Counted from the stretch's first letter, positions 34,206-43,879 are shown. The stretch: DNA of 64,000 nt from Paracoccaceae bacterium (GCA_024742575.1 JANSYF010000008.1:1-64000); one strand, 5' to 3'. The notes: generated by a model from the letters alone, not told the origin. Numbers and translations: made by a program.

Positions 34206-35384
34206 ATGCGCGATCTTTTCGACCTCCCCAATGATCGGCGCGGTCGCCACAGTTCAAAATGGGATATGCTGGAAAGCAAGTTCGACGTGCCAAGCGCGGA
34301 CGGGATCGCGATGTGGACAGCCGACAGTGATTACCCGACTGCCCCTTGCGTACTACGTGCGATGCAGGAAGCGGTCGATCATGGTGTGTTTGGGTACTGG
34401 ACCGACAACACCGAATACCATGCAGCAATCCAGTGGTGGATGAAGAATCGGCATGGTTGGGACATCGACACAGACTGGATTCTGACCTCGCAGGGTTTGG
34501 GCAACGCGATTGCGCTTTGCCTTGATGTATGGTCCGAACCGGGCGATCGGATCGTCACGTTCAACCCGGTCTATCATGAATTTGAGTTCAAGATTCGCCG
34601 CGCCGGGCGCGTTCCTGTCCAATGCCCTCTGAAGCGCGATGGAGACACATACAACCTTGATCTGGAGGACGCGCAGTCGCGGTTGGACGGCAGCGAAAAA
34701 CTCTTGATTTTTTGCTCTCCTCAGAACCCGTCGGGCCGCATCTGGAGCACCGAAGAATTGCGGCAGGTGGCCGAATTCGCTGCGCGGAACAACCTGATCA
34801 TCGTGGCAGACGAGATCCACCATGACTTCATTTATCCGGACAACACCTTTGTGCCGTTCGACGTCGCAGCGCCGGATACACGAGATCGTTCGGTGATCCT
34901 GACTGCGTCCTCCAAGACCTTCAACATCGCAGGGCTGAAGACCGGGAACATCATCATTCCTGACGCCACTTTGCGCGAAGCCATGGCGCAGCGGCTTCGG
35001 TCGCTGGACTATTCACCAAACCGCATGGGGCTGGACATGGTCACGGCGGCTTACACACCCGAGGGCGCAGAATGGGTCGATGCGCAGATCGCGCATTTGA
35101 TCGAGAACCGTCGCATCTTTGACAACGCGGTCAACGCGATCCCCGGAGTGCGGTCTTTGCCCCTGGCGTCCACCTATCTGGCGTGGGTGGATTTTTCTGG
35201 CACAGGCATGGCGTTCGAAGAAATCAGTCGCCGGGTTCGCAAAGATGCCCGCATCGCGCCAAGCCCCGGACCGGAGTTTGGCCCCGGAGGCGAGACCTTC
35301 CTACGCTTCAACCTTGCTACGCAAACCTACCGTGTCGAAGAGGCGACCATGCGCCTGCAAAAGGCGTTCAGCGACCTGCAATAA
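34206..35384 (+). CDS. PatB/MalY-type pyridoxal-phosphate lyase or aminotransferase
   Basis: Fold-type I PLP enzyme of 392 residues, most like PatB/MalY cystathionine beta-lyases. The PLP Lys lies in ASSKTFNIAGLKTGN (about 238-252), NPSG in CSPQNPSGRIWS, the Asp in IIVADEIHHDF, and the Arg for the carboxylate in TFLRFNLAT. The N-terminus GRHSSKWDMLESKFDV is the usual MalY start. GGAGA lies 5 bp before the ATG at 34206. Substrate is probably cystathionine or another cysteine S-conjugate; confidence in the class is higher than in the substrate. Confidence 0.9.
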   Translation: MRDLFDLPNDRRGRHSSKWDMLESKFDVPSADGIAMWTADSDYPTAPCVLRAMQEAVDHGVFGYWTDNTEYHAAIQWWMKNRHGWDIDTDWILTSQGLGNAIALCLDVWSEPGDRIVTFNPVYHEFEFKIRRAGRVPVQCPLKRDGDTYNLDLEDAQSRLDGSEKLLIFCSPQNPSGRIWSTEELRQVAEFAARNNLIIVADEIHHDFIYPDNTFVPFDVAAPDTRDRSVILTASSKTFNIAGLKTGNIIIPDATLREAMAQRLRSLDYSPNRMGLDMVTAAYTPEGAEWVDAQIAHLIENRRIFDNAVNAIPGVRSLPLASTYLAWVDFSGTGMAFEEISRRVRKDARIAPSPGPEFGPGGETFLRFNLATQTYRVEEATMRLQKAFSDLQ

Positions 35385-35386
35385 GG

Positions 35387-36010
35387 TCAGTTGCGCGGTG
35401 GGCGGGATTTATAGACCGGCAGGCTCCATCCGAATGCGATGGAGCCTGCCCGCAGAGCAAAGGTGATTGCAGCGGCTGTCAGAACGGTTGTCGTCTGGCC
35501 AAAGCCAAGCGTTGGCGCGAAAGCCATCACCGACGCCCCAGAAACGGCGCAGGTCACGTAAAGCTCGCCTTGTTTGAGTACCAGCGGCACCTCGTTTGCA
35601 ACCACGTCGCGCATCAACCCACCCAGACAGCCGGTAACGGTGCCCATCGCCACGACAATGGCCGCGCTTTGCCCAAGGGTAGCGGCGATATTGGCCCCCG
35701 CCGCCACAGCAAAGGCCAATGCCGCGGCGTCGAGCCAAAGGATCGCCTTGTAACGGCTTTCGAACAGGTGCGCAGTGAAGAAGACCACGAAGGCGGCGAT
35801 CACAGCAACGCCAAGGTAAGTGGGATCGATCATCCAGAAAACCGGGTTCCGATCCAGCAGCACATCACGGACAGTCCCGCCGCCAACCCCGGTCAGGATC
35901 GCAAGAAAAGCGAAACCTATAATATCAAGCTGCGCGCGGCTGGCGACCAATGCGCCAGTCAAGGCAAACACCAGAACCGCCGCATGGTCGATCCACGCGA
36001 TCAGGCTCAC
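35387..36010 (-). CDS. Trimeric intracellular cation channel (TRIC/UPF0126) family protein
   Basis: Inner-membrane protein of 207 residues with seven predicted helices. It has the two family repeats, each with a glycine-rich GGGxxRD motif: [20 protein letters not shown] (about 40-59) and [20 protein letters not shown]. Bacterial TRIC relatives form potassium-permeable trimers. It is the last gene of the minus-strand LysE-to-TRIC operon and overlaps rnhA by 4 bp. It is convergent with the PatB-type gene. Confidence 0.9.
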   Translation of the reverse strand: MSLIAWIDHAAVLVFALTGALVASRAQLDIIGFAFLAILTGVGGGTVRDVLLDRNPVFWMIDPTYLGVAVIAAFVVFFTAHLFESRYKAILWLDAAALAFAVAAGANIAATLGQSAAIVVAMGTVTGCLGGLMRDVVANEVPLVLKQGELYVTCAVSGASVMAFAPTLGFGQTTTVLTAAAITFALRAGSIAFGWSLPVYKSRPPRN

Positions 36011-36468
36011 GCGGCGCCTTTTTTGAACGGTTTCATGCCTTCGCGCGCCAATTCGTCGGCGCGTTCGTTTTCAGGGTGGCCCGCGTGACCCTTGACCCAT
36101 TCCCAAGCCACATCGTGACGGGCCTGCGCCTCATCCAGCCGTTGCCACAACTCGACATTTTTGACCGGCTTCTTGTTCGCGGTCTTCCAGCCATTGCGCT
36201 TCCAGCCGTGAATCCAACCGGTCACACCATTCTTAACGTAGGCACTGTCGGTCACAATGGTGAGCGATGACGGACGCGCCAAGGTTTCAAGCGCATGAAT
36301 AGCAGCCAGCAACTCCATCCGATTGTTGGTGGTGTTCGCCTCGCCCCCGGACAGGGTGCGTTCCTTGACGATGGTATCACCATCCTTGGCCTGCATCAGA
36401 ACGCCCCAACCCCCGGGGCCGGGATTTCCAGAGCACGCTCCGTCGGTATAGGCGTAGAGGTCAGGCAT
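36007..36468 (-). CDS. rnhA: Ribonuclease HI
   Basis: RNase HI of 153 residues, which degrades RNA in RNA-DNA hybrids. The catalytic residues are in place: Asp in [16 protein letters not shown] (about 6-21), Glu in [14 protein letters not shown], Asp in [14 protein letters not shown], and Asp in the C-terminal [10 protein letters not shown]. The basic protrusion ([15 protein letters not shown]) is present. It overlaps the methyltransferase gene by 8 bp and the TRIC gene by 4 bp. Confidence 0.96.
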   Translation of the reverse strand: MPDLYAYTDGACSGNPGPGGWGVLMQAKDGDTIVKERTLSGGEANTTNNRMELLAAIHALETLARPSSLTIVTDSAYVKNGVTGWIHGWKRNGWKTANKKPVKNVELWQRLDEAQARHDVAWEWVKGHAGHPENERADELAREGMKPFKKGAA

Positions 36469-37051
36469 GGGCAGTCACAGATATCCAATCAGCATCTTCG
36501 CCGCTTAGCCCTTTGTCTCGCCCGCGTCGATAGGGACCGACGGTAAAACCAGTCGCTTCAAGCAATGCCGTCAACTCTGACTCAGTGTAGTAGGTGTAAA
36601 GACGATTGATGCTATCTCGGTGTTCGCCGGTGCCTTCCTTGACGGCGATGTGAAACAGGCCGCCGGGTTTCAAAGCCATATGGATAGCCGCCAAATGCTT
36701 GGGCATGTCGACTCGCGGTGCATGCAAAAGGCTGAAATTCGCCCAGACTCCATCATAGATTGCTGTGCCACTTATATCGTCGAAACTGGCCTGTCGCGCT
36801 GTGACACCCTCGATGGCCGATGCCAGCCCGATCATCTCGGCCGAGGCGTCTAGCGCGTCAACCACGCAGCCTGCACGCACCATGTGTCGCGCCGATGTGC
36901 CCGGACCGCAGCCAAGATCGAGAACACGCGCGCCGTCAGGCAAGGCCTTCATGAACGTTGCGAGCGTCTCACTCGGCATGTCCGATGGTTCTAACTTGGC
37001 GTACTCGTCAGCGCGGGCGTCGTAGACAGCGATTGTTTCTCTGTCGGTCAT
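36461..37051 (-). CDS. Class I SAM-dependent methyltransferase
   Basis: Protein of 196 residues with a Methyltransf_11/25-type core. Motif I is [16 protein letters not shown] (about 43-58), the Asp of motif II is in [12 protein letters not shown], and motif III is in [15 protein letters not shown]. The C-terminal substrate cap has [18 protein letters not shown]. The substrate is unknown. The ATG at 37051 overlaps the DUF3429 stop; longer upstream frames are in that gene. Confidence 0.88.
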   Translation of the reverse strand: MTDRETIAVYDARADEYAKLEPSDMPSETLATFMKALPDGARVLDLGCGPGTSARHMVRAGCVVDALDASAEMIGLASAIEGVTARQASFDDISGTAIYDGVWANFSLLHAPRVDMPKHLAAIHMALKPGGLFHIAVKEGTGEHRDSINRLYTYYTESELTALLEATGFTVGPYRRGRDKGLSGEDADWISVTAHA

Positions 37052-37500
37052 AGGAAAACTCCGACTGAAAGGCAGATGATGACCAGTCCCGTCAGCAACA
37101 TGCGAAGCTGCATCCACCATGCCGGAGTAAGACCCCATTTCCAGAAAGCAAAGTCCAACACCAACAGACCAAGAAACCCAAAGATCAGGTTCGTTCCGGC
37201 AGACACCGGCCCACCCCCTGTCATGAAGAACGCCCAAAGAGCCGGGATGACCGACAATGCATACCCAGTGGTCGCTTGCCCCCCCTCGGCTTTGGTCGCA
37301 AAGCCCCACAGCACGCCGGACATGAAGCTGAGGATCACCATCCCATAGCTAAGTTGAACGTAAGGGCCGATAAACCGCGGACCAAGCGTGCTGAGTCCCC
37401 ACTGAGACGCGGGATCCACAAGCAAGGTCAGTGCGCCCCATGCAAAGGGGATCACACCAGCAAGGCCAAGGAAAAGGGCGGAACGGGGTATCTGGGTCAT
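37048..37500 (-). CDS. DUF3429 family membrane protein
   Basis: A 150-residue protein with five predicted helices, recognised as DUF3429 by LFLGLAGVIPFAWGAL near the start and YGMVILSFMSGVLWGFA in the middle, plus the WKWGLTPAWWMQLRMLLT turn. Function is unknown. The start at 37500 is supported by a GATACCCCG-proximal ribosome-like stretch and by alignment to the family N-terminus. It is second in the minus-strand operon, 37 bp after the LysE gene. Confidence 0.82.
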   Translation of the reverse strand: MTQIPRSALFLGLAGVIPFAWGALTLLVDPASQWGLSTLGPRFIGPYVQLSYGMVILSFMSGVLWGFATKAEGGQATTGYALSVIPALWAFFMTGGGPVSAGTNLIFGFLGLLVLDFAFWKWGLTPAWWMQLRMLLTGLVIICLSVGVFL

Positions 37501-37537
37501 GGCTAGTCCGTCGTCATGTTCTGGCCCGCGACATAGC

Positions 37538-38152
37538 TCAGACGCGCTCCAGCGCCAACCGTCCGGCGAGGACGGCGAAGAGGAGCGCAAACGACCGATT
37601 GAGCCACCGCATCACACGTTCACTGCCCAAGAGCCATGTGCGCGCCGCCGCTGCGAACACGCCGTAAAGGACAAAAACCGCAAAAGTCATCAACATAAAG
37701 ATCCCGCCCATGAGCGCCATTTCTATTGTCGCAGTGGCGGGATTGCCGGACAGGAATGGCGGCAGCAATGCAAGGAAGAAAATCGACAGCTTTGGGTTCA
37801 GAATATTGATCAACGCCGCACGCCGGGCGATCCGTAAGCCGCTTTCCGTACGCCGATCCGCCGAGACAGCCAACGCCCCGCCCGTCCTCAATGATTGGTA
37901 AGCCAGCCATAATAGGTAGGCGACGCCCGCGAATTTTACCACATTGAACAGGACCGCCGAGGTGTGCAGGACCGCCGCTAATCCTAGTGTCGCTGCCAAA
38001 AGGTGCGGCACGATCCCAACGGTGCATCCAAATGCAGCCCAGATCGACGGCCAGCGTCCTTGTCCCAATCCAATCGCAAGCGTGTATATGACGCCTGTGC
38101 CGGGCGCTACGACGACGACAAAGGCTGTCAGAAGGAATTGCAGGGATAGCAT
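37538..38152 (-). CDS. LysE/RhtB family exporter
   Basis: Inner-membrane exporter of 204 residues with six helices. The family start is FLLTAFVVVVAPGTGVIYTLAIGLGQG (about 6-32), followed by the KFAGVAYLLWLAYQSLR and LINILNPKLSIFFLALLPPF signatures. LysE/RhtB proteins export amino acids and analogues; the substrate is undetermined. It is the first gene of an operon that also holds rnhA. Confidence 0.9.
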   Translation of the reverse strand: MLSLQFLLTAFVVVVAPGTGVIYTLAIGLGQGRWPSIWAAFGCTVGIVPHLLAATLGLAAVLHTSAVLFNVVKFAGVAYLLWLAYQSLRTGGALAVSADRRTESGLRIARRAALINILNPKLSIFFLALLPPFLSGNPATATIEMALMGGIFMLMTFAVFVLYGVFAAAARTWLLGSERVMRWLNRSFALLFAVLAGRLALERV

Positions 38153-38262
38153 AGCTGGTCCTCACTAAGTGTACTGTGATGACGCTATACATTTGCCGCC
38201 CAATGATCTAGACGCGCGCTTTGGCCCGCTGTTGGGCCGACCTTACAAAAAAGACGACGCTC

Positions 38263-40476
38263 GTGAAAAAAGCCCTGCAAGATGCCCTTGATGCCCGTGG
38301 ATACGACACGCTGACCCCTGTTCAGGAGGCTGTTCTTAATCCCGGCTATGTCGGTGCTGACCTTTTGGTTTCGGCCCAGACTGGATCGGGCAAAACACTA
38401 GGCTTCGGCCTTGCTATCGCGCCAACGATTCTCGAGGACGAGACATTTGGGCCAGCAGGCGCGCCTTTGGCACTGGTCATCGCCCCAACGCGCGAACTTG
38501 CATTACAAGTAAAGCGCGAACTGGCTTGGCTTTACGCGCAGGCGGGTGTTGTAATGGCGTCGACCGTTGGCGGCATGGACATGCGTGACGAACGCCGCGC
38601 GTTGGAACGCGGCGCACATATCGTTGTCGCGACCCCGGGCCGACTGCGTGACCACATCATGCGCAGCTCCATTGACCTGTCGCAGTGCCGCGCCGTGATC
38701 CTAGACGAAGCTGACGAGATGCTGGACCTCGGGTTCCGCGAAGATCTCGAATTCATCCTTGGCGAGGCGCCCGAAGATCGCCAGACATTGCTGTTCTCGG
38801 CCACTGTCCCGCCGATGATTGCCAAGCTTGCCAAGAGCTATCAGCGCGATGCGATCCGCGTGGTCACGAAATCCGAAACCAGCCAGCACGCAGACATCGC
38901 TTATCGGGCGATGCAGGTGAACGACCGCGACACCGACAATGCGGTGATCAACACGCTGCGCTATTACGAAGCGCCCAATGCCATCGTATTCGCAAACACC
39001 CGTGCGATGGTAAACCGTCTGACAACACGCCTGTCAAACCGGGGTTTTCAGGTTGTGGCACTGTCGGGCGAACTATCTCAAACTGAACGTACCCACGCGC
39101 TGCAAGCGATGCGCGATGGTCGGGCGCAGGTCTGCGTCGCCACCGATGTCGCCGCGCGCGGGATCGACCTTCCAAATCTCGATCTGGTGGTACATGCCGA
39201 ACTGCCGTCGAACCATGAAACGCTGTTGCACCGCTCTGGCCGAACTGGTCGCGCCGGGCGCAAGGGCGTTTCCGCGCTGATCGTCACACCGAAAGTGCGA
39301 AAGAAGGCAGAACGCATCCTGGGAATGGCCAAGCTAAAATCCGACTGGGGTCCTGCGCCTTCGGCGGACGAAGTTCTAGCGCGCGACGAAGACCGTATGT
39401 TTGCCGATCCTGCTTGGGAAACACCCGTTGGCGATTCCGAAGAGGCCGTAGTCAATCGTCTGGTTGCCGAAAAAACGCCCGAGCAGATCGCGGCGGCATA
39501 CTTGCGCATGTTCCGCGAACAGCACACCGCGCCCGAGGAATTGTCGGACCCAAATGCAAAGCCGGAGAAGCGTCAAGAGTTTGGACCGAGTGTCTGGTTC
39601 GCGGTGTCCGGTGGTCGCGCGGCAGAAGCCGAACCGCGTCGCATCCTGCCGATTGTCTGTGGTGCAGGAGATCTCAACAAGGATGATATCGGCGCGATCC
39701 GCATCCAGCAGGATCATTCGCTGGTTCAGATCAAGGAATCCTCGGTCGCGCGGTTCCTGAACGCAGTTGGACCATCCATGGAATTGGAGAAGGGTGTCAC
39801 CCTGACCAAGCTCGACAAAGCGCCTGATTTTGATCGCGGGGCGCGGCCAACCACAAATCGTGGCCCGAAGCCAGAGCGCAAACCCTATGGTGACAAGCCT
39901 GATCGCAAATCGTACGATGATCGCCCCAAGCCAGCGCCCCGCTCAGAGCGCACTGAACCAGCGGTAGAGACCACTCAGGAGGTTGCCGCGAAATCGGCCC
40001 CTAAATCAGCAGCCCCGATCGATTGGAACGACGCCCCGACACCGCGCGTCCGCAAGCCAAAACCAGCGGATCGTAAGCCAGCGGGTAAACCGGCCGGTAA
40101 ATCCGACGGCCCAGCACGTGAACGCAAGCCCTACCAAGGCAAATCCGACGGTCCGGCGCGCGAACGCAAATCCTACGGCGACAAGCCCGGCGGCGACCGC
40201 CCCCCGCGTCGTTCAGAAAGCGAATTTCAGGCGCAGCCCTACAAGGGGAAAGGTAAACCCAAAGGTCCACCACCGCCTGAAGGCCGGCCCGATAGCAAAA
40301 AGAACATCGCCCGGGCCGCCGCTCGCGCCAACGCAGGTGACCCGTCACAGAGCATGCGAAAGCCGAGAGCGGGCGCAGGTAAGCCAGGTGGCAAACCTAC
40401 AGGTAAATTCGGCGGCAAGCCGGGAGGGAAACCAGCGGGCAAGTTCGGTGGGAAACCAAGCGGGAAAAAGAAATAG
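38263..40476 (+). CDS. DEAD-box RNA helicase with DbpA-type RNA-binding domain and basic tail
   Basis: Helicase of 737 residues. Motifs in order: Q-motif YDTLTPVQEAVL, I AQTGSGKT, Ia PTRELA, Ib TPGRL, II DEAD in ILDEADEML, III SAT in LLFSATVPP, then V/VI ARGIDLPNLDLV and HRSGRTGRAG. A DbpA/CsdA C-terminal domain follows (GPSVWFAVSGGRAAEAEPRRI to about 530). The last 200 residues are disordered and basic, with repeats such as KSDGPARERKPY and GGKPxGKFG. The GTG at 38263 is chosen; a TTG at 38221 is an alternative and neither has a good ribosome site. Roles in ribosome assembly or cold shock are likely. Confidence 0.93.
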   Translation: MKKALQDALDARGYDTLTPVQEAVLNPGYVGADLLVSAQTGSGKTLGFGLAIAPTILEDETFGPAGAPLALVIAPTRELALQVKRELAWLYAQAGVVMASTVGGMDMRDERRALERGAHIVVATPGRLRDHIMRSSIDLSQCRAVILDEADEMLDLGFREDLEFILGEAPEDRQTLLFSATVPPMIAKLAKSYQRDAIRVVTKSETSQHADIAYRAMQVNDRDTDNAVINTLRYYEAPNAIVFANTRAMVNRLTTRLSNRGFQVVALSGELSQTERTHALQAMRDGRAQVCVATDVAARGIDLPNLDLVVHAELPSNHETLLHRSGRTGRAGRKGVSALIVTPKVRKKAERILGMAKLKSDWGPAPSADEVLARDEDRMFADPAWETPVGDSEEAVVNRLVAEKTPEQIAAAYLRMFREQHTAPEELSDPNAKPEKRQEFGPSVWFAVSGGRAAEAEPRRILPIVCGAGDLNKDDIGAIRIQQDHSLVQIKESSVARFLNAVGPSMELEKGVTLTKLDKAPDFDRGARPTTNRGPKPERKPYGDKPDRKSYDDRPKPAPRSERTEPAVETTQEVAAKSAPKSAAPIDWNDAPTPRVRKPKPADRKPAGKPAGKSDGPARERKPYQGKSDGPARERKSYGDKPGGDRPPRRSESEFQAQPYKGKGKPKGPPPPEGRPDSKKNIARAAARANAGDPSQSMRKPRAGAGKPGGKPTGKFGGKPGGKPAGKFGGKPSGKKK

Positions 40477-40519
40477 ATTTAGTGCGGCGTGTGAACACAC
40501 ACCACGCGCCGTGCTACAT

Positions 40520-40553
40520 TGCATAGCAGCGTGCTTGCACGCGGCTCTATGCA
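40520..40553. terminator. Bidirectional terminator-like hairpin between helicase and ispH
   Basis: Outer arms TGCATAG (40520-40526) and CTATGCA (40547-40553) enclose an inner stem GCGTGC (40529-40534) and GCACGC (40537-40542) with a two-base loop. It overlaps the ispH stop region and lies after the convergent helicase. There is no long U-run. Confidence 0.5.
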
Positions 40554-41497
40554 GGCACTCGCAATACACGCGGCACTTTGAACTCTACGTTCTCCACCGC
40601 CGTTTCGACCATTTCGACCGTCACATCATAGCGGTCACGAAACGCGTCGATCACCTCGGTGATCAACTCTTCCGGGGCGCTGGCACCAGCGGTGATGCCG
40701 ACGCTGGCGATTCCCTCAAGCGACCGCCAGTCGATGTCGGGCGCCCGTTGGACAAGTTGCGAATAGGCGCAGCCCGCCTTGCTACCCACCTCGACCAACC
40801 GCTTTGAGTTGGACGAATTGGGCGCACCGACCACCAGCATGGCATCGCATTTCGGGGCCATCGCCTTGACTGCTTCCTGCCGGTTTGTGGTCGCGTAGCA
40901 GATGTCTTCCTTGTGCGGACCGACGATCTTAGGAAAGCGGGCATGCAACGCGGCCACGATGTCGATCGTGTCATCAACACTGAGCGTCGTTTGCGTGACG
41001 AAGGCCAACCTATCCGGATCGCGCACTTCAACTGTGGCTACATCCTCAACCGTTTCGACCAGCAGAACTTCGCCATCAGGCAATTGCCCCATCGTGCCGA
41101 TGGTTTCCGGATGGCCTTCGTGACCAATCATTATCATCTGAAGCCCGTTCTCATGGTGCCGCGCTGCTTCGATATGGACCTTGCTGACCAATGGGCACGT
41201 GGCATCGACATAGATCATTTCGCGCTTGGCAGCTTCGGCGGGCACGGCCTTGGCCACGCCATGCGCTGAAAAGATAACCGGGCGGTCATCGGGGCATTCT
41301 TGCAGTTCTTCGACGAACACCGCGCCCTTATCACGGAGTCCGTCAACCACGTACTTGTTGTGCACGATCTCGTGCCGCACGAAGACAGGCGCTCCCCATT
41401 TTTCGAGTGCCATCTCAACGATCTTGATGGCACGGTCCACTCCGGCGCAAAAGCCACGCGGCGCGGCAAGGTATAAGGTCAGTGGCGCTTTTGTCAT
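40547..41497 (-). CDS. ispH: 4-hydroxy-3-methylbut-2-enyl diphosphate reductase
   Basis: IspH, 316 residues, the last step of the non-mevalonate isoprenoid pathway, giving IPP and DMAPP. The three iron-sulfur cysteines are Cys17 (RGFCAGV), Cys101 (DATCPLV) and Cys200 ([11 protein letters not shown]). The substrate loops [13 protein letters not shown] and [13 protein letters not shown] are intact, as is the catalytic Glu in GHEGHPE. The ATG at 41497 starts the family N-terminus; one at 41518 is less likely. It is divergent from the cytochrome c gene. Confidence 0.96.
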   Translation of the reverse strand: MTKAPLTLYLAAPRGFCAGVDRAIKIVEMALEKWGAPVFVRHEIVHNKYVVDGLRDKGAVFVEELQECPDDRPVIFSAHGVAKAVPAEAAKREMIYVDATCPLVSKVHIEAARHHENGLQMIMIGHEGHPETIGTMGQLPDGEVLLVETVEDVATVEVRDPDRLAFVTQTTLSVDDTIDIVAALHARFPKIVGPHKEDICYATTNRQEAVKAMAPKCDAMLVVGAPNSSNSKRLVEVGSKAGCAYSQLVQRAPDIDWRSLEGIASVGITAGASAPEELITEVIDAFRDRYDVTVEMVETAVENVEFKVPRVLRVPA

Positions 41498-41555
41498 GTC
41501 GGTCTCCGTCTTGCCCAAGACCTAAAGCCTCATCGCCGACGTTTCCAGTGGAATG

Positions 41556-41598
41556 CAACTCTCACTCAGGTGTGAGTTGACCTTCCTGCGCGGGAAGG
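41556..41598 (+). promoter_or_regulatory. Two palindromes at the cytochrome c promoter
   Basis: Palindrome 1 (41556-41579) has arms CAACTC and GAGTTG and inner CAC/GTG, two mismatches in 24 bases. Its right edge forms TTGACC (41577-41582), a good -35 box. Palindrome 2 (41581-41598) is CCTTCC-N6-GGAAGG and sits just after it, in the spacer. CueR-type MerR regulators bind CCTTCC-N7-GGAAGG between -35 and -10 boxes; here the spacer is one base shorter and no clear -10 box is found at 19 bp. Confidence 0.5.
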
Positions 41599-41633
41599 CC
41601 TCCGATAGGGGCATAACAACACTGAGAGACCGC

Positions 41634-42101
41634 ATGAAAAAGACCGTCGTTGCAGCTTTGTCCACATCCTTTCTTGCAGGCGCGATCTGGGTCGCCCCAG
41701 CTTGGACAGCTGACGAGGCACGTCCTACCCTGCCTTATGACGACGTCGTCCGGGTCAGAGAAGGAAAGGCCCTTTATGCAGAATACTGCGCAAGCTGCCA
41801 CGGTGCCAATCTCGAAGGGCAGCAACCTAATTGGCAGGATCGTAATGCAGACGGGTATCTACCCGCGCCACCGCATGACGAAACCGGCCACACGTGGCAT
41901 CATGATAATTCCCTACTGATGCGGATCGTGCGCGAAGGCACCGAAGCCATCGTCGGCGGGACGTACAAATCGTACATGATCGGCTTTGGTGACGTTCTGA
42001 CCGACGAAGAGATCGTCGATGTATTGGCCTACATCAAAAGCACGTGGCCCGCCGATATTCAGAACATCCACAATGAGATCAACGCCCGCGTTCTGCCCTG
42101 A
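41634..42101 (+). CDS. Periplasmic c-type cytochrome
   Basis: Protein of 155 residues with a signal peptide (MKKTVVAALSTSFLAGAIWVAPAWTA). The heme site is CASCH (about 54-58) in KALYAEYCASCHGANLEG. A likely axial Met is in YKSYMIGFGDVLTDEE, and the C-terminal helix VLAYIKSTWP is typical. Cytochromes of this shape (PAPPHDETGHTWHH) often sit in copper-resistance loci, though no other copper gene is next to it here. The upstream frame from 41553 lacks a signal peptide start. Divergent from ispH. Confidence 0.88.
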   Translation: MKKTVVAALSTSFLAGAIWVAPAWTADEARPTLPYDDVVRVREGKALYAEYCASCHGANLEGQQPNWQDRNADGYLPAPPHDETGHTWHHDNSLLMRIVREGTEAIVGGTYKSYMIGFGDVLTDEEIVDVLAYIKSTWPADIQNIHNEINARVLP

Positions 42102-42182
42102 CGTGAAACCCAACGCCGCAATTATTTGATGCCCGATGCATTGCACCTTGCAACGGTGCGATGAAGGAGTCATGGCGGCGTT

Positions 42183-43436
42183 ATGCGCCTGACCGATTTC
42201 ATCCGCGCCAATGCGCCCTTTTTGACGGCAGGTGCCATGCTCACCTTCCTGTCGTCGTTTGGGCAAACCTATTTTATATCGCTGTTTGCTGGCGAAATAC
42301 GTCTTGCCTTTGATCTGAGCCATGGCGCGTGGGGTGGTATCTATATGATCGGCACCATGGCGTCTGCTGCTGTCATGGTTTGGGCCGGTAGTTTGACAGA
42401 TATCTTCCGCGTGCGGGTTCTTGCGCCCGTCATCTTGGGTGGGTTGGCAACAGCCTGTCTGGCAATGGCCTTCAACCCGTGGGTCTGGGCTTTGCCTTTT
42501 GTCATCTTTGCCCTGAGGTTTTTTGGTCAGGGCATGTGTTCCCATATCGCTGTTGTCGCCATGGCGCGTTGGTTCGTGGCAACGCGCGGGCGCGCTTTGT
42601 CACTTGCATCGCTTGGATTTGCACTGGGCGAAGCGCTGGTGCCCATGGCCGTTGTTGCAGCTATGACTGTTTTCGCGTGGCAAAGCCTTTGGATCGTTGC
42701 CACTATTGTTTGTCTTTGTTCCATTCCCATTCTGGCCAGACTGTTGGCACAAGAACGCACACCTGCATCACATGCCGAAACGGATGTGTCTTTTGGTATG
42801 CGCGGCCAGCACTGGAAGCGATATCAAGCACTGCGACATCCGCTATTTTGGTGCATGGTTCCCGCCGTGTTGGGTCCGTCGGCGTTTAATACCGCGTTCT
42901 TCTTCCACCAAGTTCACATCGCACAGGTAAAAGAACTGGAACACCTGGTTTTCGTCAGCTTTTTTCCGCTCTACACAGCCGTCGGGATCGGATCGATGGT
43001 GGCGTCGGGGTGGGCTCTTGATCGGTTAGGGACAGCGCGGTTGACCCCGTTCTACCAGCTTCCAATGGTGGCAGCGTTTCTGATCTTTGGGTTGACGCAC
43101 AGCCCATTGGGTCTGGCCCTTGGATTCGTCTTTCTGGGCATAACTTCAGGCGCAAATGCCACTCTGCCCAACGCGTTTTGGGCCGAATTCTATGGCACCG
43201 CTCATATCGGTGCGATCAAATCGATGGCGACCGCCGTGATGGTTTTGGGTTCGGCCATCGGGCCCGGACTCACGGGGGTGTTGATTGATCTCAATATCGG
43301 GATCGAAAAGCAATTCGTCGGGGTCGCTTTATACTTTGTTGGCACAACTGGATTATTGTTTTGGGGCATCCGCCGCGCGGCAACTGACCTTGTACCGGCA
43401 GACACAAACGCTGATCTTAGAACGCCGCCGCCGTAA
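42183..43436 (+). CDS. Major facilitator superfamily transporter
   Basis: Carrier of 417 residues with twelve predicted helices. It shows MFS loop features: GSLTDIFRVRVLAPV after helix 2 and GWALDRLGTARLTPFYQLP in the second half, with a long central loop (RERTPASHAETD region). The substrate is unknown. AAGGAG lies 13 bp before the ATG at 42183 and only 2 bp before an out-of-frame ATG at 42172, which would encode just six residues. A hairpin (42140-42162) precedes it. The 3' end overlaps the convergent YqaA gene by 20 bp. Confidence 0.88.
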   Translation: MRLTDFIRANAPFLTAGAMLTFLSSFGQTYFISLFAGEIRLAFDLSHGAWGGIYMIGTMASAAVMVWAGSLTDIFRVRVLAPVILGGLATACLAMAFNPWVWALPFVIFALRFFGQGMCSHIAVVAMARWFVATRGRALSLASLGFALGEALVPMAVVAAMTVFAWQSLWIVATIVCLCSIPILARLLAQERTPASHAETDVSFGMRGQHWKRYQALRHPLFWCMVPAVLGPSAFNTAFFFHQVHIAQVKELEHLVFVSFFPLYTAVGIGSMVASGWALDRLGTARLTPFYQLPMVAAFLIFGLTHSPLGLALGFVFLGITSGANATLPNAFWAEFYGTAHIGAIKSMATAVMVLGSAIGPGLTGVLIDLNIGIEKQFVGVALYFVGTTGLLFWGIRRAATDLVPADTNADLRTPPP

Positions 43437-43854
43437 CCATGGCGACAACGATATAGCGCACTGTCTTGGCAATGCTGACCAAGAGAAAATACAACCAAAC
43501 ATTTGTTCGCATGACGCCAGCCACGATGGTTAATGCGTCTCCTAGTGGTGCCCAGCTGAACAACAATGTCCAGACACCCCATTTGAGATACCAGTCGCGC
43601 GCACGATCAAGCTGTGCTTGGGAAACGGGAAACCACTTGCGCCCACGATATCGTTCAAGAACCCGGCCCAACGCGTAGTTGAGCCCGGAGCCAAGAATAT
43701 TTCCGACACTGGCAAATAGGATGATCCATTCAATCGGGATGTCACCGCGCAATTGCAGAGCAACGAACACAATCTCGGATTGGAACGGAAGAATTGTCGC
43801 CGCCCCAAATGCCACGATGAAAAGACTGCCTAAAGCAAGCAGATCACTCCACAT
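43417..43854 (-). CDS. YqaA/DedA-like membrane protein (VTT domain)
   Basis: A 145-residue protein with a reduced SNARE-associated/VTT fold: LFIVAFGAATILPFQSEIVFVAL (about 10-33), GNILGSGLNYALGR and FSWAPLGDALTIVAGVMRTNVWLY. The family is called YqaA. DedA relatives are linked to membrane potential and lipid flipping. It is convergent with the MFS gene and 25 bp downstream of the NYN gene on the same strand. Confidence 0.85.
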   Translation of the reverse strand: MWSDLLALGSLFIVAFGAATILPFQSEIVFVALQLRGDIPIEWIILFASVGNILGSGLNYALGRVLERYRGRKWFPVSQAQLDRARDWYLKWGVWTLLFSWAPLGDALTIVAGVMRTNVWLYFLLVSIAKTVRYIVVAMVTAAAF

Positions 43855-43879
43855 AAGGCATCTGGGACAGGATCAACGT

